DNA of 19,020 bases from positions 1-19,020 of the forward strand of contig CBDUGF010000068.1 in assembly GCA_965366835.1 (NCBI GenBank), given 5' to 3'. The stretch comes from JAKGBX01 sp965366835. Its GTDB lineage: Bacteria; Pseudomonadota; Alphaproteobacteria; Rhodobacterales; Rhodobacteraceae. Of this stretch, positions 1 to 7,027 are shown in pieces (position 1 is the first letter of the stretch; each line of letters begins with the position of its first letter). The translations under genes were made by a program, and so were the position numbers. A model generated the notes under the pieces. The model saw only the letters and a program-made list of their open reading frames with translations. It had not been told where the DNA came from and searched no databases.

Positions 1-1178
1 GAGTTGACCGCGCGGATCGACATCATCGGCCCTTCAAAGGTCGACATGCCGTAAAACCCGATCGAGATCACCATCATGCGGATGATCGGATCGGTTCTGA
101 GCTTGTCCCAGGCGCCCGACAGCGTCATCAACCCATTGATCATGCCGCCCCAGGAGGGCATCCACAGAACGATCGAGAACACCATCCCCAGCGTGCTGGC
201 CCAGTCGGGCAGCGCGGTATAGTGCAGATGGTGCGGACCGGCCCAGATATAGATGAAGATCAGCGCCCAGAAGTGGATGATCGACAGTTTATAGCTGAAC
301 ACAGGGCGCTCGGCCTGCTTGGGCACGAAATAATACATCATCCCGAGGAACCCGGCGGTCAGGAAGAAGCCCACCGCGTTGTGGCCATACCACCACTGCG
401 TCATAGCATCCTGAACACCCGAGAACACCTGAACCGATTTCGACCCGAAGATCGACACCGGGATGCTGAGGTTGTTCACCACATGCAGCATCGCCACCGT
501 GATGATGAACGACAGGAAGAACCAGTTGGCCACATAGATATGCGGCTCGCGACGCTTCACCAGCGTGCCGACAAAGACCGCGAGATAGGCCAGCCAGACG
601 ATGGTCAGCCACCAGTCGACATACCACTCAGGCTCGGCATATTCCTTCGATTGCGTCGCGCCCAGCAGATAGCCAGTGGCGGCGAGAAGAATAACAAGCT
701 GATAGCCCCAAAACACGAACCAGGCCAGGTTGCCGCCCCAGAGCCGCGCCGCGCTGGTGCGCTGCACGACATAAAACGAGGTGGTGATCAGCGCGGTGCC
801 GCCAAAGGCGAAGATCACGGCGCTGGTGTGCAGCGGCCGCATCCGGCCAAAGTTGACATAGCCCTGGGCCCATTCGAAATTCAGCGACGGAAAGGCGAGC
901 TGGAAAGCGATCGTCACACCCACGAGAAAGCCGACAACGCCCCAGAAGGCGGTCAGCGCGACGCCGGCGCGGATCGGCCCGTCCATGTATTCGCCCGACA
1001 GATCGGCCACGGCGCGCGGCTCATCGGTGCGGCGCAAGGTCCAGATGAAGGCCACAAAAGCGACAAGCGCCACTTCCAGCGCGTTCACCATGTAGGCCAC
1101 ATCCCTCGCATAGGAAGCCGCGATCAACGCGAAAAGCGTGACCAAGCCAAACACGATCAGCTTGATATAGTTACCCAT
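1..1178 (-). CDS. ccoN: cbb3-type cytochrome c oxidase subunit I (partial, 3' end outside window)
   Basis: Catalytic subunit of the high-affinity cbb3 terminal oxidase. It reduces O2 to water in the inner membrane and pumps protons. The frame is open from the ATG at 1178-1176 to the window edge and gives 392 residues of a family about 530 long. Visible motifs are RPLHTSAVIF with a haem b ligand His117, WWYGHNAVGFF with CuB ligand His266, and FIYIWAGPHHLHY with CuB ligands His316/His317 and Tyr310, the position of the tyrosine cross-linked in this family. PSWGGMINGLMTLSGAWDKLRTDP is also typical of CcoN. The C-terminal haem ligands lie outside the window. An AGGGACG ribosome binding site precedes the ATG. 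ccoO, ccoQ and ccoP are expected further left but are not visible. The gene diverges from a universal stress gene across a shared FNR box, so induction at low oxygen is likely. Confidence 0.97.
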   Translation of the reverse strand, partial: MGNYIKLIVFGLVTLFALIAASYARDVAYMVNALEVALVAFVAFIWTLRRTDEPRAVADLSGEYMDGPIRAGVALTAFWGVVGFLVGVTIAFQLAFPSLNFEWAQGYVNFGRMRPLHTSAVIFAFGGTALITTSFYVVQRTSAARLWGGNLAWFVFWGYQLVILLAATGYLLGATQSKEYAEPEWYVDWWLTIVWLAYLAVFVGTLVKRREPHIYVANWFFLSFIITVAMLHVVNNLSIPVSIFGSKSVQVFSGVQDAMTQWWYGHNAVGFFLTAGFLGMMYYFVPKQAERPVFSYKLSIIHFWALIFIYIWAGPHHLHYTALPDWASTLGMVFSIVLWMPSWGGMINGLMTLSGAWDKLRTDPIIRMMVISIGFYGMSTFEGPMMSIRAVN

Positions 1179-1271
1179 GTTTCGTCCCTTCGTCTTGCCC
1201 CCGCGCGATTCGTTCTCCCGCGCCGGGAAAATTGGCTACCATGTTAATGAAGCGGGCGCGGTCTGCGCACC

Positions 1272-1285
1272 TTGATCTGCATCAA
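1272..1285. promoter_or_regulatory. FNR/FnrL box shared by ccoN and the universal stress gene
   Basis: TTGATCTGCATCAA matches the FNR consensus TTGAT-N4-ATCAA perfectly. Its centre (1278.5) lies about 100 bp from both the ccoN and the usp start codons. Placing it at -41.5, the class II activator position, predicts transcription starts near 1237 (minus) and 1320 (plus), with leaders of about 60 nt for both genes. On the minus strand a TAACAT hexamer (1246-1241) lies about where a -10 would be expected. FnrL, encoded 1 kb away, is the obvious regulator. The motif is directly seen; its activity is inferred from the family. Confidence 0.88.
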
Positions 1286-1382
1286 AATTACCCGCCAGAT
1301 TTCCTGTTACCCATCAAAGTTGTGCACTGCTTCGGCGGAATACGCCGAGCGTGATAAAACAACAAGCCACGAGGAGAGGATC

Positions 1383-2222
1383 ATGGCCTACAAAACCCTG
1401 TTTTCAGTATTGACCGACCCGGCCTTTGCAGAAAACGTGCTGATGCACAGCGTTGCCATTGCCGATGTGGCAGACGCACATCTCGAAGTTCTCTGCCTTG
1501 GTGTCGATCGCAGCCAGACTGGCTATTACTATGCCGGCGCCAACGCGATGGTGCTGCAGGAGACAATCAACCGCGCCCAGGAAGAAGCCGAAGCCATCGA
1601 GGAGGTTTGCCGGTCCAAGCTCGCCGGAGCAAGCGTGCGCTGGAGCACCGACAGCGGCGTGGCGCAGCTGGCCGATCTCGGGCGCCATGTCGCCGGACGG
1701 GCGCGGTTCTCGGATCTGGTGATCCTGCCCAAGCCATATGGCAAGAACCACGGAGCCGAGCTCGAACCGGTGATCGAGGCGGCCCTGTTCGAGGGCCAGG
1801 CTCCGGTCCTGGTTGTGCCCGACAGCGGGCCGCCGCGCCCCACTCCGAAATGCGTGATGATCGGCTGGAACGAAAGCGGCGAGGCGCTGAATGCCGTGCG
1901 CGCGGCGCTGCCGGTGCTGAAAGATGCCGAAAACGTGCATGTCGTGGTCATCGATCCGCCGGTGCATGGCCCCAATCGCTCGGATCCGGGCGGAATGCTG
2001 TCGCAGTTCCTGTCGCGTCACGGCGTGCGCGCCGAAGTCGATGTATTGTCGAAAACCCTGCCGCGCGTGTCAGACGTTCTGAAACGGCACGCCTCCGATA
2101 TCGAGGCCGACCTGATCGTGATGGGCGCCTATGGCCATTCGCGCTTCCGCGAAGCCATCCTCGGCGGTGCCACGCGCTACATGCTCGAACAGGCCGATCT
2201 GCCGGTGTTCATGGCGCATTGA
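1383..2222 (+). CDS. Tandem-domain universal stress protein (UspA family)
   Basis: Encodes 279 residues, the length of a two-domain Usp protein. The first Usp domain starts at residue 1 (MAYKTLFSVL). The second begins near CVMIGWNESGEALNAV. It ends with MGAYGHSRFREAILGGATR (from residue 247), the G-x2-G-x9-G nucleotide-binding signature, with Gly in place of the usual Ser/Thr after the last Gly. The start at 1383 is chosen because GAGGAGAGGA (1371-1380) lies just upstream. A longer open frame begins inside the FNR box at 1272 and is not credible as coding. The gene sits between ccoN and fnrL as in Rhodobacter. Its FNR box suggests induction under low oxygen. The ligand and exact role are unknown; Usp proteins generally help cells survive growth arrest or respiratory stress. 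Confidence 0.92.
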   Translation: MAYKTLFSVLTDPAFAENVLMHSVAIADVADAHLEVLCLGVDRSQTGYYYAGANAMVLQETINRAQEEAEAIEEVCRSKLAGASVRWSTDSGVAQLADLGRHVAGRARFSDLVILPKPYGKNHGAELEPVIEAALFEGQAPVLVVPDSGPPRPTPKCVMIGWNESGEALNAVRAALPVLKDAENVHVVVIDPPVHGPNRSDPGGMLSQFLSRHGVRAEVDVLSKTLPRVSDVLKRHASDIEADLIVMGAYGHSRFREAILGGATRYMLEQADLPVFMAH

Positions 2223-2239
2223 TGTCGCTGCCTGGGTAG

Positions 2240-2258
2240 GGTGGGCAATTTGCCCACC
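2240..2258. terminator. Perfect inverted repeat between convergent usp and fnrL genes
   Basis: GGTGGGCAA and TTGCCCACC form a perfect 9-bp inverted repeat around a single T. It lies in the 62-bp gap between the usp stop (2222) and the fnrL stop (2285). The position suits a bidirectional terminator. As RNA the central bases would form the loop (GGTGGGC, 5-nt loop, GCCCACC). No real T-tract follows on either strand, so intrinsic termination would be weak. A protein binding site is the alternative. Confidence 0.45.
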
Positions 2259-2284
2259 TTGTAATCGCGATTCCGGCCCGTAGT

Positions 2285-3031
2285 TCAGGCCAGCATGCCG
2301 CCGTCGGTATCGTCGCCCGCTTCTTCCATCAGGCGGCCGAAATCCGGCACCGTCACATGCCGCTTGCCTTCCAGATGGATCACGCCATCGCGCTTCAGCG
2401 CGCTGATCTGGCGGCTCACGGTTTCCAGCGTCAGACCCAGGTAATCGGCCATCGCCTCGCGGGTCAGCGGCAGATCGAACACCAGCGGCCCGGCCAGCGC
2501 ACCCGGCTTCAATGTCGCATCGCGCCGTGCCACGATCGACAAAAGGCTGGCGATCTTCTCGCGCGCTGTCTTGCGGCCCAGAACCAGCATCCACTCGCGC
2601 GCCGCATCGAGTTCGTCGAGCGTCATTTCCAGCAAGCGCTGCGCCACATGCGGCGTGCGCTCCATCATCTGCTCAAACGGCTTCTTGCGAAAACAGCACA
2701 TTACCAGATCGGTGGTCGCCACCACGTCATAGGCCGCCCCGTCGCGCCCCGGACGGCCGACAAAATCGCTCGGCAGCAGCAGCCCCACCATCTGGGTGCG
2801 CCCGTCCTCCATCGTCTGGGTCAAGGTGCCGATCCCCGACACGACCGAGCCGACAAAATCCATCCGGTCGCCCGACCAGACAACGGTCTGACCGGCCTCG
2901 AAGGAACGGTAGTATTTGAACGATTCGAGCTCTTCGAGTTCATCCACATCGCACCGCGCGCAGACAGCCCGATGTCGAATCGGACAATCTCCACAAGCGT
3001 GTTGGGTTATGGCAAATTTTTCTTTCAGCAT
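2285..3031 (-). CDS. fnrL: Crp/Fnr-family oxygen-responsive regulator FnrL
   Basis: Transcription factor that senses oxygen through a 4Fe-4S cluster and binds TTGAT-N4-ATCAA when the cluster is intact. From the ATG at 3031 it has 248 residues, the length I recall for Rhodobacter FnrL. The N-terminus carries CGDCPIRHRAVCARC (Cys13, 16, 24, 27), and Cys112/113 lie after the cyclic-nucleotide-fold region, matching the N-terminal plus central cysteine ligand pattern of FNR. The helix-turn-helix is near residues 190-218. It contains the FNR recognition helix ETVSRQ (Glu203, Ser206, Arg207), which reads the TTGAT half-site. A GTG at 3046 would add five residues but lies two bases from the FNR box, so it is less likely. 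No clear Shine-Dalgarno precedes the ATG. The gene diverges from hemN and converges on the usp gene. Confidence 0.95.
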   Translation of the reverse strand: MLKEKFAITQHACGDCPIRHRAVCARCDVDELEELESFKYYRSFEAGQTVVWSGDRMDFVGSVVSGIGTLTQTMEDGRTQMVGLLLPSDFVGRPGRDGAAYDVVATTDLVMCCFRKKPFEQMMERTPHVAQRLLEMTLDELDAAREWMLVLGRKTAREKIASLLSIVARRDATLKPGALAGPLVFDLPLTREAMADYLGLTLETVSRQISALKRDGVIHLEGKRHVTVPDFGRLMEEAGDDTDGGMLA

Positions 3032-3048
3032 ATGATTGGTTCGCACGC

Positions 3049-3062
3049 TTGATCTGCATCAA
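3049..3062. promoter_or_regulatory. FNR/FnrL box in the fnrL-hemN divergent region
   Basis: This is a second perfect TTGATCTGCATCAA, identical to the box at 1272-1285. Centre 3055.5 puts a class II start for hemN near 3097, one base before its ATG. A CATAAG hexamer at 3084-3089 is correctly placed as the -10. On the minus strand the same geometry would place the start inside fnrL, so for fnrL the box more plausibly represses (autoregulation). The motif is seen; direction and effect are inferred. Confidence 0.85.
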
Positions 3063-3097
3063 AGATGATGCCAGTCCTGAACCCATAAGGTAGTCGG

Positions 3098-4453
3098 ATG
3101 GTTACGAAAACACAACTCGCCGAACTGGGTCTATTTGACGCGAAGGTCCCGCGTTACACGAGCTACCCCACGGCCCCGCATTTCAACGCTTCGGTCGGTG
3201 CCGAAGAGTTCACCGCGTGGATCAGCGCCATCGCGCCCGGCGGCGAGATTTCGCTCTATGTGCATGTGCCGTTTTGCCGGCGGCTGTGCTGGTTCTGCGC
3301 CTGCCGCACCCAGGGCACTCAGAACGACGCGCCGGTCCAGGCCTATCTGCAAACCCTGTTGGCCGAGTTGAAACTGCTCAAGGAAAAACTGCCCCAGGGT
3401 GTGAAATTGTCCCGCCTGCATTGGGGCGGCGGCACTCCCACGCTCCTGGCCGCGCCGATGATGCGCGATCTGGCCGGCGCCATCGCCGAGGTCGCTCCCT
3501 TCGCCGAGAACTATGAATTCTCGGTCGAAATCGATCCCAATGAGATCGACGGCCCCCGGCTCGATGCGCTCGCGGCGGCGGGGATGAACCGCGCCTCGAT
3601 CGGAGTGCAGGATTTCGATGAAGCGATCCAGAAAACCATCGGGCGGATGCAGAGCTTCGAAATCACCCGCGACGCCGTGACCGAAATTCGCGCCCGCGGC
3701 GTGCATTCGCTCAACGCCGACATCCTCTTCGGCCTGCCCGACCAGTCGAACGCGCGAATCACCGAGAGCGTGCAAAAGCTGCTGGCACTCTCGCCCGACC
3801 GCGTGGCGCTCTATGGCTATGCCCATGTGCCCTGGATGGCCAAGCGCCAACAGATGATCCCGTCCGACAAACTGCCCACGCCCGAGCAACGGCTCGAGCT
3901 GTTCGAGACCGCGCGCAAGCTGTTCCTGTGGGACGACTATGCCGAGATCGGCATCGACCATTTCGCGCTCAAGGGCGATGGCCTCGAAGTGGCGCAGAAG
4001 AACGGCACGCTCCGGCGCAATTTCCAGGGCTATACCGATGATCCCGCCGAGGTGCTGATCGGCATGGGCGCCTCGTCGATCTCGCGCTTCCCGCAGGGCT
4101 ATACCCAGAACGCCCCGGCCACATCGGCCCACACCGCCAAGATCCGCGATGGCCGGTTCTCGACCACGAAGGGCCATGTGTTCACCGCCGACGACAAGCT
4201 GCGCGCGCGCCTGATCGAGATGCTGATGTGCGACTTCGCCATCGACGTGGCCGAAATCCTGCGCGATCACGCGATCAGCCGCGAGGAACTGTCGGCGATG
4301 TTCGATCGGGTCCAGTCGGAATTCCACGGCCTGCTCGAGATCACCGATGACGCGCTCGTCATCCCGCTCGAGGCCCGCGCGCTGACCCGGATCGTCGCCC
4401 GCGCCTTCGATGCCTACGATCTGTCGAAAGCGGGCCACAGCTCGGCGATCTGA
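3098..4453 (+). CDS. hemN: Oxygen-independent coproporphyrinogen III oxidase (radical SAM)
   Basis: Converts coproporphyrinogen III to protoporphyrinogen IX without O2, the anaerobic branch of haem and, where present, bacteriochlorophyll synthesis; cytoplasmic. It has 451 residues, usual for HemN. YVHVPFCRRLCWFCACRTQ carries the radical SAM cysteines Cys60, Cys64 and Cys67, with Cys69 also conserved in HemN. GGGTPT (110-115) is the SAM-binding glycine motif. The N-terminal VPRYTSYPTAPHF and the C-terminal HemN domain are intact. In Rhodobacter the gene next to fnrL is called hemZ. An AAGG (3087-3090) gives a plausible ribosome binding site seven bases before the ATG. Expression is expected to depend on FnrL through the upstream box. 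The next gene follows after 34 bp, probably on the same transcript. Confidence 0.96.
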   Translation: MVTKTQLAELGLFDAKVPRYTSYPTAPHFNASVGAEEFTAWISAIAPGGEISLYVHVPFCRRLCWFCACRTQGTQNDAPVQAYLQTLLAELKLLKEKLPQGVKLSRLHWGGGTPTLLAAPMMRDLAGAIAEVAPFAENYEFSVEIDPNEIDGPRLDALAAAGMNRASIGVQDFDEAIQKTIGRMQSFEITRDAVTEIRARGVHSLNADILFGLPDQSNARITESVQKLLALSPDRVALYGYAHVPWMAKRQQMIPSDKLPTPEQRLELFETARKLFLWDDYAEIGIDHFALKGDGLEVAQKNGTLRRNFQGYTDDPAEVLIGMGASSISRFPQGYTQNAPATSAHTAKIRDGRFSTTKGHVFTADDKLRARLIEMLMCDFAIDVAEILRDHAISREELSAMFDRVQSEFHGLLEITDDALVIPLEARALTRIVARAFDAYDLSKAGHSSAI

Positions 4454-4487
4454 TCCGGCCGGGCATTGGCCACCGGGGAGAGACCCC

Positions 4488-5402
4488 ATGCGCATCGCCA
4501 CGTTCAACGTGCAGAACATGCGCCTGCGCGGGCAGCATCTCGATGGCGCCCGCGACGGCGACACGCCCGGCGATTCCGGCCCCGGTGCCCAGGCGCTCGA
4601 TCCGGCCGACCGCCGCCTCTCCGCCCGCCTGATCCGCGACAGCGAGGCCGATATCGTCGTGCTTCAGGAGGTGTTCGACGCGGCCTCGCTCGATCACTTC
4701 CATGAGCATTTTCTGGCCCCCCTCAAAGCCCACTATCCGCATCGCCATTGCCTGCCCGGCAATGATGGCCGCGGCCTCGATCTCGCGGTGCTCTCGCGTC
4801 TGCCGCTGCCGCGCCTGCGCAGCCACGCGAGCCTCACAGCCGCCGACGCGCGCGTGCCCGCCGCTCTCGGCCTCGCCCCCGATCTCCCGGTGTTCCGCCG
4901 CGATTGCCTTGAAATCGCGCTGCCGGGCCTCTCCCTCTTTGCCTGCCATTTCAAGGCCCCCTACCCGGACCCTGAAGCGGCCTGGGCCACCCGCCGGGCC
5001 GAGGCACTCGCGGTGCGCCACCTGATCGAGGCCCGCTTTGGCGATCCGGCCCGCGCCCGCTGGCTCATCCTCGGCGATCTCAACGATCCCCGCGATCCGC
5101 CTGAGGGCCACCAGCGCGCCATCGCGCCGCTGCTGCCGCCGTTCTCGGTAAACCTTGTCGACCGTCTGCCCGCCGAGGCGCGCTGGTCCTGGCATCAGCC
5201 GCAAGAGCATTTCTACGCCGCCCCCGACAAGCTGCTCGCCTCGCCCGCGCTGGCCGCCGCCAACGCCCAGGCCCTGCCGAACATCTTGCGCGAAGGGCTG
5301 GGCTACGAGACCACGCGATACACCGGCCCGCGCCTGCCCGGCACCGGCCAGCACCGGCCCCACGCCTCCGATCACGCCCTGATATACGTCGATCTGGTGT
5401 AG
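4488..5402 (+). CDS. Endonuclease/exonuclease/phosphatase-family protein
   Basis: Encodes 304 residues with the DNase I-like metal-dependent phosphoesterase fold. The motifs appear in order: RIATFNVQN (Asn7), IVVLQEVFD with the metal ligand Glu61, GRGLDLAVLSRLP (95-106), CHFKAPYPDP (His153), ILGDLNDPRD with Asp197/Asn199, and the terminal SDHALIY pair Asp295/His296. All expected catalytic positions are present. The start at 4488 is chosen for GGGGAG about eight bases upstream; the open frame extends further up but overlaps hemN. No signal peptide is visible, so it is probably cytoplasmic. The substrate cannot be told from sequence; the family includes nucleases, sphingomyelinases and inositol phosphatases. 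It lies 34 bp after hemN and may be co-transcribed with it. Confidence 0.88.
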   Translation: MRIATFNVQNMRLRGQHLDGARDGDTPGDSGPGAQALDPADRRLSARLIRDSEADIVVLQEVFDAASLDHFHEHFLAPLKAHYPHRHCLPGNDGRGLDLAVLSRLPLPRLRSHASLTAADARVPAALGLAPDLPVFRRDCLEIALPGLSLFACHFKAPYPDPEAAWATRRAEALAVRHLIEARFGDPARARWLILGDLNDPRDPPEGHQRAIAPLLPPFSVNLVDRLPAEARWSWHQPQEHFYAAPDKLLASPALAAANAQALPNILREGLGYETTRYTGPRLPGTGQHRPHASDHALIYVDLV

Positions 5403-5409
5403 GCCGCAG

Positions 5410-5429
5410 GGTGCATGATTTCACGCACC
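5410..5429. terminator. Hairpin between convergent phosphoesterase gene and yejF
   Basis: The 20-base sequence folds as GGTGC-A-TGA, loop TT, TCA-C-GCACC: nine pairs with one A-C mismatch. It fills most of the 32-bp gap between the stop codons at 5402 and 5435, so it could end transcripts from both sides. No T-tract follows, which keeps confidence low. Confidence 0.35.
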
Positions 5430-5434
5430 AGCCG

Positions 5435-7027
5435 TCATTTCGCCTTCAGCTCCAGGGCCGCGGCCAGCAACGTGCGGGCATATTCCGTCTGCGGATTCTC
5501 GAACACATCCCGCGCCAGCCCGGCCTCGACGATATCGCCCTGTTTCATCACGATCATCTTGTGGCTCATCGCCCTGACAACGTTCAGATCATGCGAAATG
5601 AACAGATAGGCCAGCCCGTATTTCTGCTGCAACGCGCGCAACAGATCGACGATCTGCACCTGCACGGTCATGTCGAGCGCGCTTGTCGGCTCGTCCAGCA
5701 CCACCAGCTTGGGCCGCAGGATCATCGCCCGCGCGATCGCGATCCGCTGCCGCTGCCCGCCAGAAAACTCGTGCGGATAGCGGTCCATCGTCGCCGGATC
5801 GAGGCCGACCTCGGCCATCACCTCGGCCACCAGCTCGCGCTCGTCGCGCCCGCCCGGATTGCCATGCACACCCAGACCCTCGGCGATGATCTGCTCACAG
5901 CTCATCCGCGGGCTCAGCGAACCATAGGGATCCTGAAACACGATCTGCATTTCCTTACGCAGATCGCGCAGCTTGCGGGTGCTCCACTTGCGCACGTCCT
6001 CGCCCTTGAAGCTGATCCCCCCTTCCGACGAAATCAGCCGCATGATCGCCAGCGCCAGCGTGGTCTTGCCCGAGCCGCTCTCGCCGACAATGCCAAGCGT
6101 CTCGCCCGTCCGCACCGAGATACTGGCATCGTTCACGGCCTTCACATGGCCCACCGTGCGCTTGAAGAAACCGCGCTGGATCGGGAACCAGACCTTCAAC
6201 CGATCGGTTTTCACCAGCACCTCGGCGCCCTCGGGCACAGGCCCCGGCTGGCCCACCGCATGGGCGCGCAGAAGTTTCCGGGTATAGGGATGCTGCGGAT
6301 CGGCAAACAGCGCCGCGGTGTCACCGATCTCGACCATCTCGCCATTCTTCATCACGCAGACGCGGTCGGCAAATTTCTGCACGATCCCCAGGTCATGGGT
6401 GATGAACAAAAGCCCCATGTTCTCGGATCGCTTCAACTCGGCAAGAAGCTCGAGGATCTGCGCCTGGATGGTCACGTCCAGCGCCGTGGTCGGCTCGTCC
6501 GCGACCAGGATGTCGGGCTTGTTGGCCAGCGCCATGGCGATCATCACCCGCTGGCGCTGCCCGCCGCTGAGCTGGTGCGGATAGGCCCCCAGCCGGCTCT
6601 CGGCATCGCGAATCCCGACCCGGTCCAGCAGCTCCAGAATCCGCACCCGCGCCGGGGCCCCGGTCAGCCCCTGATGCAGCGCGATGCTCTCGACCAGCTG
6701 CTTTTCGATGGTGTGCAGCGGGTTGAGGCTGGTCATCGGCTCCTGAAAGATGAAGCTGATGTCATTGCCCCTGACCTTGCGCAAAAGCGCCTCGTTCGCC
6801 CCGATCATCTCCTGCCCGTCATAGCGCACCGAACCGCTGACCTCGGCACTGGCCGGAAGCAGCGATACCGTGGAAAGCGCGGTGACAGACTTGCCCGACC
6901 CCGACTCGCCCACAATGGCCACGGTCTCGCCCCGGTCGACCGAAAAGGAGACCCCGCGCACCGCCGGGTTCACCTTGCCATCCTGGCGGAAGGCGACCTT
7001 CAGACCCTTCACTTCAAGCAAACTCAT
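5435..7027 (-). CDS. yejF: Peptide ABC transporter, fused double ATPase
   Basis: Energising subunit of the YejABEF importer, on the cytoplasmic face. The family takes up oligopeptides and, in enterobacteria, microcin C-type peptides. The 530 residues hold two complete nucleotide-binding domains, about as long as E. coli YejF. Domain 1 has Walker A GESGSGKS (40-47), signature LSGGQ (153-157) and Walker B VADEPT (175-180). Domain 2 has GESGSGKT (315-322), FSGGQ (421-425) and VLDEPT (443-448). A linker carrying the oligopeptide-transporter-type HPYTRKLL joins them. The ATG overlaps the yejE stop in an ATGA (7024-7027), indicating translational coupling. It is the last gene of the operon. Confidence 0.95.
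   Translation of the reverse strand: MSLLEVKGLKVAFRQDGKVNPAVRGVSFSVDRGETVAIVGESGSGKSVTALSTVSLLPASAEVSGSVRYDGQEMIGANEALLRKVRGNDISFIFQEPMTSLNPLHTIEKQLVESIALHQGLTGAPARVRILELLDRVGIRDAESRLGAYPHQLSGGQRQRVMIAMALANKPDILVADEPTTALDVTIQAQILELLAELKRSENMGLLFITHDLGIVQKFADRVCVMKNGEMVEIGDTAALFADPQHPYTRKLLRAHAVGQPGPVPEGAEVLVKTDRLKVWFPIQRGFFKRTVGHVKAVNDASISVRTGETLGIVGESGSGKTTLALAIMRLISSEGGISFKGEDVRKWSTRKLRDLRKEMQIVFQDPYGSLSPRMSCEQIIAEGLGVHGNPGGRDERELVAEVMAEVGLDPATMDRYPHEFSGGQRQRIAIARAMILRPKLVVLDEPTSALDMTVQVQIVDLLRALQQKYGLAYLFISHDLNVVRAMSHKMIVMKQGDIVEAGLARDVFENPQTEYARTLLAAALELKAK

Noticed and set aside
222..1247. Long plus-strand open frame of 341 codons
   Set aside because: It is antisense to ccoN, has low-complexity Arg/His/Asp-rich composition and no recognisable domain. 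It arises from GC-rich codon use on the other strand.
3131..4564. Minus-strand open frame of 477 codons across hemN
   Set aside because: Shadow of hemN; the composition is that of reversed GC-rich codons and it has no motif.
4359..5375. Minus-strand open frame of 338 codons opposite the phosphoesterase gene
   Set aside because: Antisense to a gene with complete catalytic motifs; Gly/Arg/Ala-rich with no domain.
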